A stretch of DNA of 64,000 bases from Cohnella phaseoli (lineage in GTDB: Bacteria > Bacillota > Bacilli > Paenibacillales > Paenibacillaceae): contig NZ_QRDZ01000031.1 of NCBI RefSeq assembly GCF_003386235.1, positions 50,623 through 114,622 of the forward strand, written 5' to 3'. Shown piece after piece: positions 51,829 to 60,420 of the stretch. The notes beneath the pieces were generated by a model. It saw nothing but the letters and a program-made list of their open reading frames with translations. It was not told the origin of the DNA and did no database searches. Position numbers and translations under genes: made by a program. The stretch's first letter is position 1; each line of letters opens with the position of its first letter.

Positions 51829-54218
51829 CAAACCACCTCCTGTTGATCGTTCATATACCGGCGAACTTCCGCAAGCAGCTGCTTGGGCTCGAACGAGCCT
51901 TTTTGCAGCACCCCTTTTACATAGCCGTTAAGCCTCATGCTATCTTCCGCCCCCATCGATTTCGCGGTCACGACAACGACGGGGATGGTAGACCACTCTT
52001 TATGTTTTCTAAGCTCGGCCAGAAATTGATAGCCGTCCATCTCGGGCATCATCAGGTCCAGCAAAATCAACCCCGGCATTTCGGCCGCCAACTGCTGCAG
52101 CGCAAGTCTGCCATTGCCTGCCGTTACGACGGAATAGCCGTCCTTGCCCAGCAGCTTGACCATCATCTCGCTTGTCGTCGCATCGTCTTCGACAACAAGC
52201 ACGGATCTCCCTGCCGAATCCGATAAATATTTGTCGATTACGGTCACAAGCTGTTCCCGGTCCAGCGGCTTCGTCAGAAATTCCGAAGCGCCTAGCGAAT
52301 AGCCAAGCGGCTTGTCGTCGGTCATCGACAGAATGATGACGGGGATGTCCCGCAGCTCGGGATCCCTCTTAAGCTCCGACAGCACACTCCAGCCGTCCAT
52401 GCTGGGCATCAGAATGTCGAGGCAGATCAGCTTCGGCTTCAGTTTCCTCGTCAGCCGCAAGCCCTCCGCACCGCTCTCGGCAAACACCAGCGACCAGCCT
52501 TCGTCGACAAGATATTTCTGCATCAGCTGCCCGTTGACCGGCTCGTCATCGATCAACAGAATGCTCGGCTGTTGATTGGCAATAAATTCGGCTTCGCCGC
52601 TCATCTCCTCCAGCTTATCCAACTGCAATGCCGCCTGTTGGCTTTCGCCGCCTGCCGAGAGCGGGAACCAGCAGATGAACGCGCTGCCTTCAGCGAGCTT
52701 GCTCTCCACCGCAATGTCGCCGCCAAGCAGCTCGCAGAAGCGCTGCGTGATCGCCAGACCAAGCCCCGTCCCTCCGTACTTGCGCGTCGTGGACGAGTCC
52801 GCCTGCATAAACGGCTGGAACAGCTTGGCCATCTGCTCCTCCGTCATCCCGATTCCGGAATCCGTCACGCGGATCGAATAGCCCTGAATCCCGTTTTTCT
52901 CCATACAGCGGCCCTCGATCCGAATCGTACCTTCGCTGGTAAACTTGGCGGCGTTGCTAAGCAGATTAAGCAAGATTTGGCGCAGCTTTGTAACATCGGT
53001 CGTCATGGCTGCTTCTTCCCATTGCGTCTCAAGCCGGTTGCCGTTGCTTTCAACCAGCGGCTTAACCGTGGACAGCACCTCTTGGAGCACGCCGCCAATC
53101 TCGCACGTTTCCAGATAAACATCCATTTTGCCGGCTTCAATCTTGGAAATGTCGAGAACGTCGTTGATCAGCGCAAGCAAATGCTTGCCCGACTTGCCGA
53201 TCTTCTCCAGATCTGCGGCGAAGGCCGGCTCTCCGAGCTCTTCCGCTTCCTCGACCAGCATCTCGCTGTAGCCGATAATCGCATTCAAAGGCGTTCTGAG
53301 CTCGTGGCTCATATTGGCCAGAAACTGGCTCTTGATCCGGTTCGCCTGTATCGCTTCGTCGTGCGCCTTCTCCAACTGCGCCGTACGTTCGCGGACAAGC
53401 TCTTCCAGGTGGTCGTTCAAGCGCTGCAGCTCCTGATTTTTAAGATGGATTTCGTGCGACTTCAACTCGAGCTCCGAATCCTTGTGGGAAAAGCGTTTGG
53501 AGATATAGATGCCAAGCAGCGAAAGCCCAAGGGTAAACAGCGTGCCTCCCGATATGAAATAAGGAAGCCGCTTCTGATCGAGCAGCAGACCGGAGGCAAG
53601 CTCCGAATGGCTGCCGATATGGAACTGCGCGGCAAACATGCCCGTATAGTGCATCCCCACGATGGCGCCGCCCATAATGAGTCCGCTGCCGAGCTTTTTC
53701 CAGACCGCCCCTCTTTCGCCCCCTTTGCGAAAATAGAAAGCAAGCCATAAAGCCGCGATCGATGCGACCAGGGCGATGAGTATAGACGCCGCGAACCAGA
53801 GCGGATCGTAGGTAATATCGATCAGCATAGCCGCCATGCCGATATAATGCATAGCCGAAATGCCGGTTGCCAACAGCACCCCTCCGACTATCAGGCTTCC
53901 CGTCGTCAGTTGCTTTCGCCCTACGATCTTAAGAGCGATGTAGGAGGCAAGGATGGCAACGAGAACGGAAACGATGACAAGCGTGAGGTCGTAGGCTACG
54001 GGAACGTCTAGCGTAAACGCCAGCATCCCGACGAAGTGCATCGACCAGATGCCCATTCCCATCGCAGCGCCGCCGAACACAAGCCACACTGAACGGCTGA
54101 AGCCGGACGATTCGCTCACGCGTCCCGCCAAATCCAATACCGTATACGAAGCGACTACCGCAACGATGTAAGAAAAAACAACAAGGGCCGTGTCGTAAGA
54201 ACCGTGAACATGCTGCAT
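51828..54218 (-). CDS. MHYT-domain hybrid histidine kinase with two receivers
   Basis: A 796-residue membrane kinase. The N-terminus is a seven-TM MHYT sensor with three metal-type repeats, MHFVGM (60-65), MHYIGM (123-128) and MHYTGM (189-194). A coiled coil (about 245-290) leads to the HisKA domain with His305 in NMSHELRTPLN, the HATPase domain (about 400-520, GTGLGLAI) and two receivers (Asp601 in CLDILMP and Asp721 in LLDLMMP). MHYT proteins are thought to bind copper and sense oxygen, CO or NO. Start MQHVHG has AGGT upstream; the open frame further 5' lacks one. It heads a kinase-receiver-HD-GYP cassette. Confidence 0.92.
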   Translation of the reverse strand: MQHVHGSYDTALVVFSYIVAVVASYTVLDLAGRVSESSGFSRSVWLVFGGAAMGMGIWSMHFVGMLAFTLDVPVAYDLTLVIVSVLVAILASYIALKIVGRKQLTTGSLIVGGVLLATGISAMHYIGMAAMLIDITYDPLWFAASILIALVASIAALWLAFYFRKGGERGAVWKKLGSGLIMGGAIVGMHYTGMFAAQFHIGSHSELASGLLLDQKRLPYFISGGTLFTLGLSLLGIYISKRFSHKDSELELKSHEIHLKNQELQRLNDHLEELVRERTAQLEKAHDEAIQANRIKSQFLANMSHELRTPLNAIIGYSEMLVEEAEELGEPAFAADLEKIGKSGKHLLALINDVLDISKIEAGKMDVYLETCEIGGVLQEVLSTVKPLVESNGNRLETQWEEAAMTTDVTKLRQILLNLLSNAAKFTSEGTIRIEGRCMEKNGIQGYSIRVTDSGIGMTEEQMAKLFQPFMQADSSTTRKYGGTGLGLAITQRFCELLGGDIAVESKLAEGSAFICWFPLSAGGESQQAALQLDKLEEMSGEAEFIANQQPSILLIDDEPVNGQLMQKYLVDEGWSLVFAESGAEGLRLTRKLKPKLICLDILMPSMDGWSVLSELKRDPELRDIPVIILSMTDDKPLGYSLGASEFLTKPLDREQLVTVIDKYLSDSAGRSVLVVEDDATTSEMMVKLLGKDGYSVVTAGNGRLALQQLAAEMPGLILLDLMMPEMDGYQFLAELRKHKEWSTIPVVVVTAKSMGAEDSMRLNGYVKGVLQKGSFEPKQLLAEVRRYMNDQQEVV

Positions 54219-54394
54219 GCAACTACCTGCCTTTAATATGGAGTGTAAAAATGAATGCGAGACAGCTGCCGAACGGCTCTCTCCATCTCTCATCGGTAAA
54301 GCTCGGAAAAGATTGAATAGCTGATAAGGCAAAAATCCCCCATAATATTCTACAATGCAAATCTGAAAGATTTCTATACAAATCGCCGACGATA

Positions 54395-54448
54395 AAAAAG
54401 TAAAAGGGCAGCCCCCTAGTCACTGAACATGACTATCGGGACTGCCCC
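54395..54448 (-). terminator. Rho-independent terminator of the tat operon
   Basis: On the minus strand GGGGCAGTCCC-AGTCA pairs with TGACT-GGGGCTGCCC with small bulges, followed by TTTTAC and a run of T. It marks the end of the operon that finishes with tatA. Confidence 0.82.
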
Positions 54449-54470
54449 GGCAACGGCGCAGGTCGTTTAT

Positions 54471-54671
54471 CTAGCTTTTGGCTTTATCGATCTCGATAAC
54501 GGCGGGCTTGTCCGCAAGGTCCTCGTCCACGATCCCTTTGGTGGAATTTCTGAATTCGCGCAGCGTGTCGCCGAAGGCTCTGCCAAGCTGCGGAAGCTTG
54601 GCCGGGCCGAACACGATCAAGGCGATGACCAGAATGATGATCAGCCCCGAGACGCCGATGTTGTTGAACAT
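54471..54671 (-). CDS. tatA: Twin-arginine translocase subunit TatA
   Basis: A 66-residue protein with one N-terminal TM (GVSGLIIILVIALIVFGP), the FGP hinge, the amphipathic helix LPQLGRAFGDTLREF and an acidic tail: the standard TatA form. GGGAGGTG precedes the ATG. It is the last gene of the operon, 44 bp after tatC. Confidence 0.95.
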   Translation of the reverse strand: MFNNIGVSGLIIILVIALIVFGPAKLPQLGRAFGDTLREFRNSTKGIVDEDLADKPAVIEIDKAKS

Positions 54672-54715
54672 GGCTACACCTCCCTCCTGTGTAATCGAAT
54701 AGAAACGATATGCGG

Positions 54716-55483
54716 TTAGACCTGACCGAGCGAGATAAGCGAGCTTCTTCGTCGGTAATATCGGACGGAGATAAACGCACTGATCTCGAACAGCGCAATC
54801 AATGGAATCGTAACCGACAGATGCGAAGCGAAGTCCGGCGGCGAAATCAGCGAGCCGAGAATGGCCAGACCGACGTAAGAATATTTGCGCGCAGATTTGA
54901 GCTTATCCGGCGTCAATAAGCCGAGCCGCGTCAGGAACAGCATCGCCAGCGGCATCTCGAACGCAATGCCCATCGGGAGCAGGAAGCTGACAAGAAAGCT
55001 GACGTAATGGTGAATGCCGTATACCTCCGTCGCTCCGATACTCTGGTTCAGTTTCATCATAAAGCGGATCATCATCGGAATCGCAACGGCGTATCCGAAT
55101 CCGACTCCCGCCACGAACAGGGCGAACGATGCCGGAACATAGAGGAGCGTGCCCTTCGCCTCCGATTCGGTCATGCCTGGGCGAGAGAACGCCCACAAAT
55201 GGTAGAGCAGCATCGGCAGCGTCAGGACAACGCCGACGAGCAGCGCGCATTTCATGTACACGACCAGACCGTCGGTAAGCGAAAATACGCTCCAATCTAC
55301 CTCTACGGACCCGACATGACCCTTCACGTAACCGAGCACGCGCGGAGAAACATACAGCCCCAGGCAGAGAGAAGCGACGAACCAGGCCGCGACATAGATG
55401 AGCCGCCTGCGCAGCTCCGTCAGATGCGCGACCCATTCGGCCCCGGCGCGCTCCCCCGTCTCCCCGCCCCGAGAGGCGCTCAT
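54716..55483 (-). CDS. tatC: Twin-arginine translocase subunit TatC
   Basis: A 255-residue six-TM protein, with EWVAHLTELRRRLIYV at the N-terminus matching the TatC signature and LPMLLYHLWAFSRPGM in the first periplasmic region. The ATG overlaps the stop of the GMC oxidoreductase gene, so tatC is translated as part of that operon. The N-terminal open frame upstream lies inside the GMC gene and is not used. It receives twin-arginine signal peptides. Confidence 0.94.
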   Translation of the reverse strand: MSASRGGETGERAGAEWVAHLTELRRRLIYVAAWFVASLCLGLYVSPRVLGYVKGHVGSVEVDWSVFSLTDGLVVYMKCALLVGVVLTLPMLLYHLWAFSRPGMTESEAKGTLLYVPASFALFVAGVGFGYAVAIPMMIRFMMKLNQSIGATEVYGIHHYVSFLVSFLLPMGIAFEMPLAMLFLTRLGLLTPDKLKSARKYSYVGLAILGSLISPPDFASHLSVTIPLIALFEISAFISVRYYRRRSSLISLGQV

Positions 55484-57201
55484 ACGAGAGAACCGCCTTT
55501 GTTCATGTACTTCTCGATGCCCTCCGCGACTCTGTAGGCGAGCGCGCCTACCGTTGACGTCGGATTGTAGCCGCCATTGTGCGGAAAGTTGGACGCTCCG
55601 CAAATAAACACATTTTCCGCATCCCACATCTGCAAATAGCTGTTAACGACGGACGTATCCGGATCGGCGCCCATAATCGTTCCCCCGGTATTGTGCGTCG
55701 ATTGGTACGGCACGATATTGTACTGTTTGATCGTATCGTTTACCGTCGTTTTCGTTCCGCCCATTTGATCGGCGATTTCCTTCGTTTTGCTCGCGATGAA
55801 CTTCACCAGCTCGCGATCGTGATCGAGAAAATCGAAGGTCATTCTAATGAGAGGCAAGCCAAGCGAGTCCTTATACTCCGGATCGAGATCCAGATAGTGA
55901 TAGCGGTTAGGCATACTTGCCCCTTGACCCGAAATGCCGAGGATGCGGTTGGCGTTATGGAGCGTTGCCTGTTTGAACGCCTGTCCCCATCTCGGTCCGT
56001 CCGCCGGAGCGGGTTGATACTGAATCGGGCGCAGTCCGGTCTGCGTAAACCGGATGTTCGCTCCGTGAAGGAACTTCAAGTCGCCGTGATCGAAGTTGTC
56101 GCCGTTATAATCGTCCAGACAGCTGCCTAGCGATCCGGCGCCCATCGCCAAATTGAACTCCCGGTCCTCATAATAGACGGAGCTGCCGGCCCCGTTCGTC
56201 TGATAGGCGTAATTGCGGCCGACCGCACCCTTTTGCGTCTTCGGATCGTACGGCTGCCCAAGCTTGGACATCAGCAATAGACGGACATTGGTAAATACGT
56301 AGCCGGCCAGCACCACGACGTCGGCTGGTTGCACCGATTCCTGGCCTGTCAGCGTATTGACGTATTTGACTCCCGTCGCCTTCTTCCCGTCATGCATAAT
56401 CTCCGTCACGTTACAATACGTGCGCAGCTCGAACTTGCCGCTCTTCTGAGCAACTGGCAGCACGGTGACGACCGGGTCCGCCTTCGCGCCGTATTCGCAG
56501 CCGAAGCGCTCGCAGAAGCCGCAATATTGGCAGACCGCTCGTTCGATTCCGTCGGGATTCGTATAATCCTGCGACAGGTTGGCCGACGGGATGATGTACG
56601 GGTGCAGGCCGAGCTTTGTCGCCGCGTCCGTGAACAGCTTCATCGCCGGCGTCGTTTTCATTGGCGGGGTTGGAAACGGCTTGGACATTTTCCCAAGATG
56701 CTCGGGAAGCTCGGCAGGACCCGAAATTCCCGCCATCTGCTCATACTTGACAAAATACGGCTCAAGCTGGTCGTAAGTGACGCCCCAGTCCCGGATCGTC
56801 ATGTCCTGCGGAATTTTATTTTTGCCGTAGCGTTCCGCCGTCTTCGTGTAAATTTCGAAGTCGTACGGCAGAAACCGGTAGGATTGACCGTTCCAGTGCA
56901 CGCCCGCTCCGCCCACTCCATCTCCCATCAGAAACGAGCCGTAGGAACGCATCGGCAGCGCCCGCATTTTCTCCGTGTTGCGGAAAGTGACCGTCTCCTT
57001 GGACAGATCCTGCATCAGCTCATAGCGCGAGGCGTAGCGAAGCTCGTCGTGGACGTGGTAATAATCCTGCGTACTGCGGCTTTTGCCTCTTTCCAGGCCG
57101 ACGACGGAAATACCCGCTTTGGTCAGCTCGGCTGCGATAATGCCGCCCACCCACCCCATGCCGACGATGACGACGGGGACTTTAGGAAGCTTGTTCGCCA
57201 T
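55480..57201 (-). CDS. GMC-family oxidoreductase, gluconate 2-dehydrogenase large subunit type
   Basis: A 573-residue FAD enzyme. The dinucleotide motif VGMGWVGGIIAAEL lies at about 14-27. A cysteine cluster, CQYCGFCERFGC (about 226-237), matches the segment that binds an iron-sulfur cluster in related membrane-bound sugar dehydrogenases. The C-terminus has the GMC pattern HNTGGTIMGADP and NFPHNGGYNPTSTVGALAYR. It has no signal peptide and would leave the cell by riding with the small subunit. The usual cytochrome c partner gene is absent. Substrate could be a sugar, sugar acid or polyol. Confidence 0.88.
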   Translation of the reverse strand: MANKLPKVPVVIVGMGWVGGIIAAELTKAGISVVGLERGKSRSTQDYYHVHDELRYASRYELMQDLSKETVTFRNTEKMRALPMRSYGSFLMGDGVGGAGVHWNGQSYRFLPYDFEIYTKTAERYGKNKIPQDMTIRDWGVTYDQLEPYFVKYEQMAGISGPAELPEHLGKMSKPFPTPPMKTTPAMKLFTDAATKLGLHPYIIPSANLSQDYTNPDGIERAVCQYCGFCERFGCEYGAKADPVVTVLPVAQKSGKFELRTYCNVTEIMHDGKKATGVKYVNTLTGQESVQPADVVVLAGYVFTNVRLLLMSKLGQPYDPKTQKGAVGRNYAYQTNGAGSSVYYEDREFNLAMGAGSLGSCLDDYNGDNFDHGDLKFLHGANIRFTQTGLRPIQYQPAPADGPRWGQAFKQATLHNANRILGISGQGASMPNRYHYLDLDPEYKDSLGLPLIRMTFDFLDHDRELVKFIASKTKEIADQMGGTKTTVNDTIKQYNIVPYQSTHNTGGTIMGADPDTSVVNSYLQMWDAENVFICGASNFPHNGGYNPTSTVGALAYRVAEGIEKYMNKGGSLV

Positions 57202-57212
57202 AACTTCTCTCC

Positions 57213-57989
57213 TTAACTTGTTTGCAGATGATCGCGCAGACTGAGCGGTTCCATTTTGATAAACTCTTCCTTCTCGATCTCCTCCGTAAAGCTCATCTGG
57301 TTGCCGGGGTAATTGCGCATTCTCCAGCCGTCCATGTTGCGATTGCCGCCGTAAAGCGGATCGGCGTACGCGCCTTCGATGGTCAAATTGCGCAGCATCG
57401 CAAAAAAGGCGGAAGCCGGCACGTCCTTCAAATCGACCTCGTCCTTCTCAAAAGCGGTCAATACGGCATCCTGCTCCTCCGGCGACAGCTTGTAGAACTT
57501 CTTATTATGCTTCTGTTCGCTGTATTCGTTGAGCGCGTCCAGACCGAGGGCCAGAAGCTCCCGCCGTTTGAATGTCAGTTGGTAGCCCTGAGAAGCCTCG
57601 GCCTTATAGAACGGGGGCGACATATACTCCCGTGCGTTAAAGCCGTATGCGCCGGCCATCTGGTGATCGATGAAGAAGGCGACGCCGAGCTCCTGAGCTC
57701 CCGGGCCGTTGTCGTCCTTCGGGTAAATGCGCTCGGCCGCGGCTTCCGTCGTCTGAAACTGCTCTTGCGAGAAAAACATAAGCGCATGATTGTAATCCTG
57801 ATCCCGAGCGGTAGGAGTCTCCTCCGACTCTTGCGGGGTCGGCGCTTCCTTCGCGGATTTGTTCAGATTCGAGCCGACAAGACCGCCGATCACGCCGCCG
57901 ACGACCGCTCCGCCAAGCGCCGCGCCCGAGTACTTGAGGAACTTGCGGCGCGACTCGTCCACCGGCTGCTTCGATTGTCGCTTGGTCAA
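57213..57989 (-). CDS. Gluconate 2-dehydrogenase subunit 3 family protein with twin-arginine signal
   Basis: A 258-residue small subunit of a membrane sugar-dehydrogenase complex. The Tat motif SRRKFLK (about 13-19) precedes the glycine-rich hydrophobic core GAALGGAVVGGVIGGLVG. The mature part shows family-type AAAERIYPKDDNGPGA, and GYQLTFKRRELLALGLDAL. A TTG start is chosen, because GAGGAGG lies inside an alternative upstream ATG codon run and gives correct spacing only for TTG. The protein supplies the export signal for the GMC partner. Confidence 0.82.
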   Translation of the reverse strand: MTKRQSKQPVDESRRKFLKYSGAALGGAVVGGVIGGLVGSNLNKSAKEAPTPQESEETPTARDQDYNHALMFFSQEQFQTTEAAAERIYPKDDNGPGAQELGVAFFIDHQMAGAYGFNAREYMSPPFYKAEASQGYQLTFKRRELLALGLDALNEYSEQKHNKKFYKLSPEEQDAVLTAFEKDEVDLKDVPASAFFAMLRNLTIEGAYADPLYGGNRNMDGWRMRNYPGNQMSFTEEIEKEEFIKMEPLSLRDHLQTS

Positions 57990-58165
57990 TGGAATCTTCC
58001 TCCTCATAAGGCAGGCTGTATCGAAATAACATACGCGAATTATTCCCTAGATCAGAAAATTCATCCATGCCACTTATTAAACGCATATGTTGACTAAGTG
58101 GCAGGGAACCGCTACGATAAATATACTAACGGCTAATTGCAATAGTCGACGGAAAGGTGTTAACC

Positions 58166-59071
58166 ATGTCTACCAAAGCTTATCGCATTCTTTTGTTCTA
58201 TAAATATGTTCAAATTCCGGACGCCGAAGCGTTCACTGCGGAGCATCTGCAATTTTGCAAAGAGCTCGGCATTAAAGGCCGGATTCTGATCGCGGATCAA
58301 GGAATCAACGGAACGCTCTCCGGCACGACGGAGCAGACCGACGCCTATATTGCCGCCATGCATGCCCACCCGCTCTTCTCTGATTTGCTGTTCAAGATCG
58401 ATGAAGTCGACGAGCATGCGTTCCAGAAAATATTCGTTCGCTATAAAAAAGAGCTTGTCACCTTGCGTTACGATAAGGAGCTCGATCCGAACGTTGACGG
58501 AGGCGCGCGTCTTACGCCGAAGCAGTTCCATGAGAAAATGCAGCAGGACGACGTGATCATCCTCGACGGCCGCAGCAACTACGAATTCGATCTCGGCCAC
58601 TTCCACGGCGCGATCAAGCCGGACCTCAAGACGTTCCGGGAATTTCCGGAATGGATTCGCAGCAATCTGACCGAGCACAAGGACAAGCCGATTCTCACCT
58701 ATTGCACGGGTGGCATTCGCTGCGAGATGCTAACCGCCGTGCTCAAGAACGAAGGCTTTAACGACGTCTATCAGCTTGACGGCGGAATCGTGACCTACGG
58801 GAAGGATCCGGAAGTGCAAGGGCGCGGCTTCGACGGCAACTGTTACGTGTTCGATGAACGAATTTCGGTGCGCATCAATCAGACCGACGAGCATACGGTT
58901 GTCGGAGAATGCCATCACTGCGGAACGAAGACGGACCGCTATATCAATTGTGCGGACGATACCTGCCATCTGCAGCATCTCGTATGCGACAAGTGCGAAG
59001 AGGAGCATCGCGGATACTGCTCGTCGGCTTGCGCCGAACATGATTTGACCGCAGCCGGATCGGCCGGTTGA
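58166..59071 (+). CDS. trhO: tRNA uridine(34) hydroxylase TrhO, rhodanese-like
   Basis: A 301-residue protein of the YceA/YbfQ family that forms 5-hydroxyuridine at position 34 of certain tRNAs, using oxygen. The rhodanese domain carries TYCTGGIRCEM (Cys180 active site, Cys186), and a C-terminal Cys-rich segment (CHHCGTKTD, CADDTC, CDKCEEEHRGYCSSAC) likely binds zinc. The ATG is preferred over a GTG three codons earlier, which overlaps AAAGGTG. The next gene, a Cys-containing regulator, starts 16 bp after the stop and is probably co-transcribed. Confidence 0.92.
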   Translation: MSTKAYRILLFYKYVQIPDAEAFTAEHLQFCKELGIKGRILIADQGINGTLSGTTEQTDAYIAAMHAHPLFSDLLFKIDEVDEHAFQKIFVRYKKELVTLRYDKELDPNVDGGARLTPKQFHEKMQQDDVIILDGRSNYEFDLGHFHGAIKPDLKTFREFPEWIRSNLTEHKDKPILTYCTGGIRCEMLTAVLKNEGFNDVYQLDGGIVTYGKDPEVQGRGFDGNCYVFDERISVRINQTDEHTVVGECHHCGTKTDRYINCADDTCHLQHLVCDKCEEEHRGYCSSACAEHDLTAAGSAG

Positions 59072-59087
59072 TCCGGGAGGTGACGTA

Positions 59088-59717
59088 TTGAAGGAAGATC
59101 TGGATCAGTCTACCCGCAACCGAATTATGCAAATGCTGAAAACGTCCGGAGAGCTGACCGCCAAAGAGCTGACCGATCAGCTTGGCATTACCGGCATGGC
59201 CGTAAGGCGGCATATTTCCAATCTCGAGCGGGACGATCTGATTGAATCGACGACGATCCGGCTGCCGATGGGACGCCCTGCGGCCGTCTATCGTCTTACC
59301 GCTCGGGCGGACGACTATTTTCCGAAGAAATACCATACCGTTGCCCTCGACTTGCTCACGGAATTGGAAGACGAAGCCGGAGAGTCGATGGTGAACCTCC
59401 TCTTCGAGCGCCGCAAGGCGACTCTGTTGAAACGGTATGAAACGAAGATGGCGGGCAAAGAGCTCGATGCGAAGGTTGCCGCGTTGTCGGACATTCAGAA
59501 CGAGAACGGATACATGGCAACCTGGGAGCAGGATTCGGAAGACGAGTTCAGGCTCACCGAGTACAATTGCCCGATTTCGCAGGTCGCGGGTAAATACAAG
59601 CAGGCTTGCGCCTGCGAGCTTAAGCTGTTCGAATCGCTGCTCGGTGCGGAAGTCACTCGCTCCGACTGCCTCGCCTCCGGCGACCGCAAATGCGTCTATC
59701 ATATTCGCAAGCAATAA
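59088..59717 (+). CDS. HTH transcriptional regulator of SufR type with C-terminal cysteines
   Basis: A 209-residue DeoR-like winged-helix protein: LTAKELTDQLGITGMAVRRHISNLERDDLIE (about 21-51), then a helical region and a C-terminal set of cysteines: YNCPISQVAGKYKQACACE and TRSDCLASGDRKC. The spacing resembles the iron-sulfur cluster ligands of SufR-family repressors. A TTG start is used with GGGAGGTG upstream. Whether it regulates trhO or the suf genes cannot be seen here. Confidence 0.85.
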   Translation: MKEDLDQSTRNRIMQMLKTSGELTAKELTDQLGITGMAVRRHISNLERDDLIESTTIRLPMGRPAAVYRLTARADDYFPKKYHTVALDLLTELEDEAGESMVNLLFERRKATLLKRYETKMAGKELDAKVAALSDIQNENGYMATWEQDSEDEFRLTEYNCPISQVAGKYKQACACELKLFESLLGAEVTRSDCLASGDRKCVYHIRKQ

Positions 59718-59720
59718 AAC

Positions 59721-59770
59721 AAAAGAGACTGTCCCATAAGCAACTCTGCTTAGGGAACAGTCTCTTTTCT
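59721..59770. terminator. Rho-independent terminator after the SufR-like gene
   Basis: AAAAGAGACTGTCCC and GGGAACAGTCTCTTTT pair strongly with an inner AAGC/GCTT (loop AACTCT). It works in either direction. Confidence 0.9.
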
Positions 59771-59935
59771 GCATTGGCGGGCTTGGCCTCCGAGCCTTTT
59801 GTACGATTCTTTGTATAAAAGTCCGGTTTCGAGCCCCCGTTTATGGTACTTTGTGCGATAAATCGTATAAAATCAACCCTTTGGCCGTCACTCTCGACCG
59901 ATTTGTATGACGTATCGTACAAACTTCAGAAATCC

Positions 59936-59971
59936 GGCGCTATTCGAACCACAGGCGCTATTCGAACCTCA
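59936..59971. repeat. 18-bp direct repeat, two copies
   Basis: GGCGCTATTCGAACC(A/T)CA occurs twice head to tail with one base changed. It lies inside the 427-bp region (59718-60144) between the SufR-like gene and the next gene, which otherwise holds only A/T-rich motifs of the type TTGTACGAT and CGTATAAA and no convincing gene. Confidence 0.75.
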
Positions 59972-60014
59972 CTTATATGAAGAATTCGTACAATATGCGC
60001 TCGTTCCTACAACA

Positions 60015-60086
60015 ATAAAGTTGCCGTTTATACAAACTATACAGTTACCGCTCGGACGAACTATAAAGTTACCGTTAATACGAACT
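60015..60086. repeat. 24-bp tandem repeat, three copies
   Basis: Three head-to-tail units (60015-60038, 60039-60062, 60063-60086) share the frame ATAAAGTTACCGttnatACgAACT with 3-6 changes each. An open frame crosses them and encodes an eight-residue repeat of the type IKLPLIRT, but it has no ribosome site and runs into the antisense of the next gene, so I treat the region as a non-coding repeat. Confidence 0.75.
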
Positions 60087-60144
60087 ATTTCATACGAATC
60101 ATATTGTAAATCCATAAAATTTCCGGTAAATTTCCAAACGGTCG

Positions 60145-60420
60145 TTATTTGGCCTCGCGAAGCAGCTTCTCGCGCCTTACCGCTATCGCCGTGCTCATCG
60201 CCAGCCGGGAGAATTTCTCTCTCTGCGCCTCAGCTGGCAATTCGCTGATTTCTCGGTCCGAGCCCGCCTGTAGGAGCGCTGCCCGGGTCGCTTCCTCGGC
60301 AAGCTCCTCGCAGCGCAGTACGTAGTAAGCGATCGAATAGCCGACCTCCTCCAGCCTTCTAAGCAGCGCGATCCTCTCTTCCCAACTCTGCGTGCCTCTC
60401 AGGTTACGAACGGTTCGCAT
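60145..60420 (-). CDS. Small hypothetical protein
   Basis: A 91-residue mainly helical protein (WEERIALLRRLEEVGYSIAYYVLRCEELAEEA) of unknown family. It overlaps the last 17 bases of the preceding transporter-operon gene, which supports translational coupling, but the ribosome site is weak. Possible cytoplasmic regulator or chaperone of the operon; no function is proposed. Confidence 0.45.
   Translation of the reverse strand: MRTVRNLRGTQSWEERIALLRRLEEVGYSIAYYVLRCEELAEEATRAALLQAGSDREISELPAEAQREKFSRLAMSTAIAVRREKLLREAK

Noticed and set aside
52572..53750. 392-codon open frame antisense to the MHYT kinase
   Set aside because: The kinase has all HisKA, HATPase and receiver motifs; this frame is a codon-bias shadow.
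59907..60248. 113-codon open frame through the tandem repeats
   Set aside because: No ribosome site, a repeat-derived product, and it runs into the antisense of the following gene; kept only as repeats.
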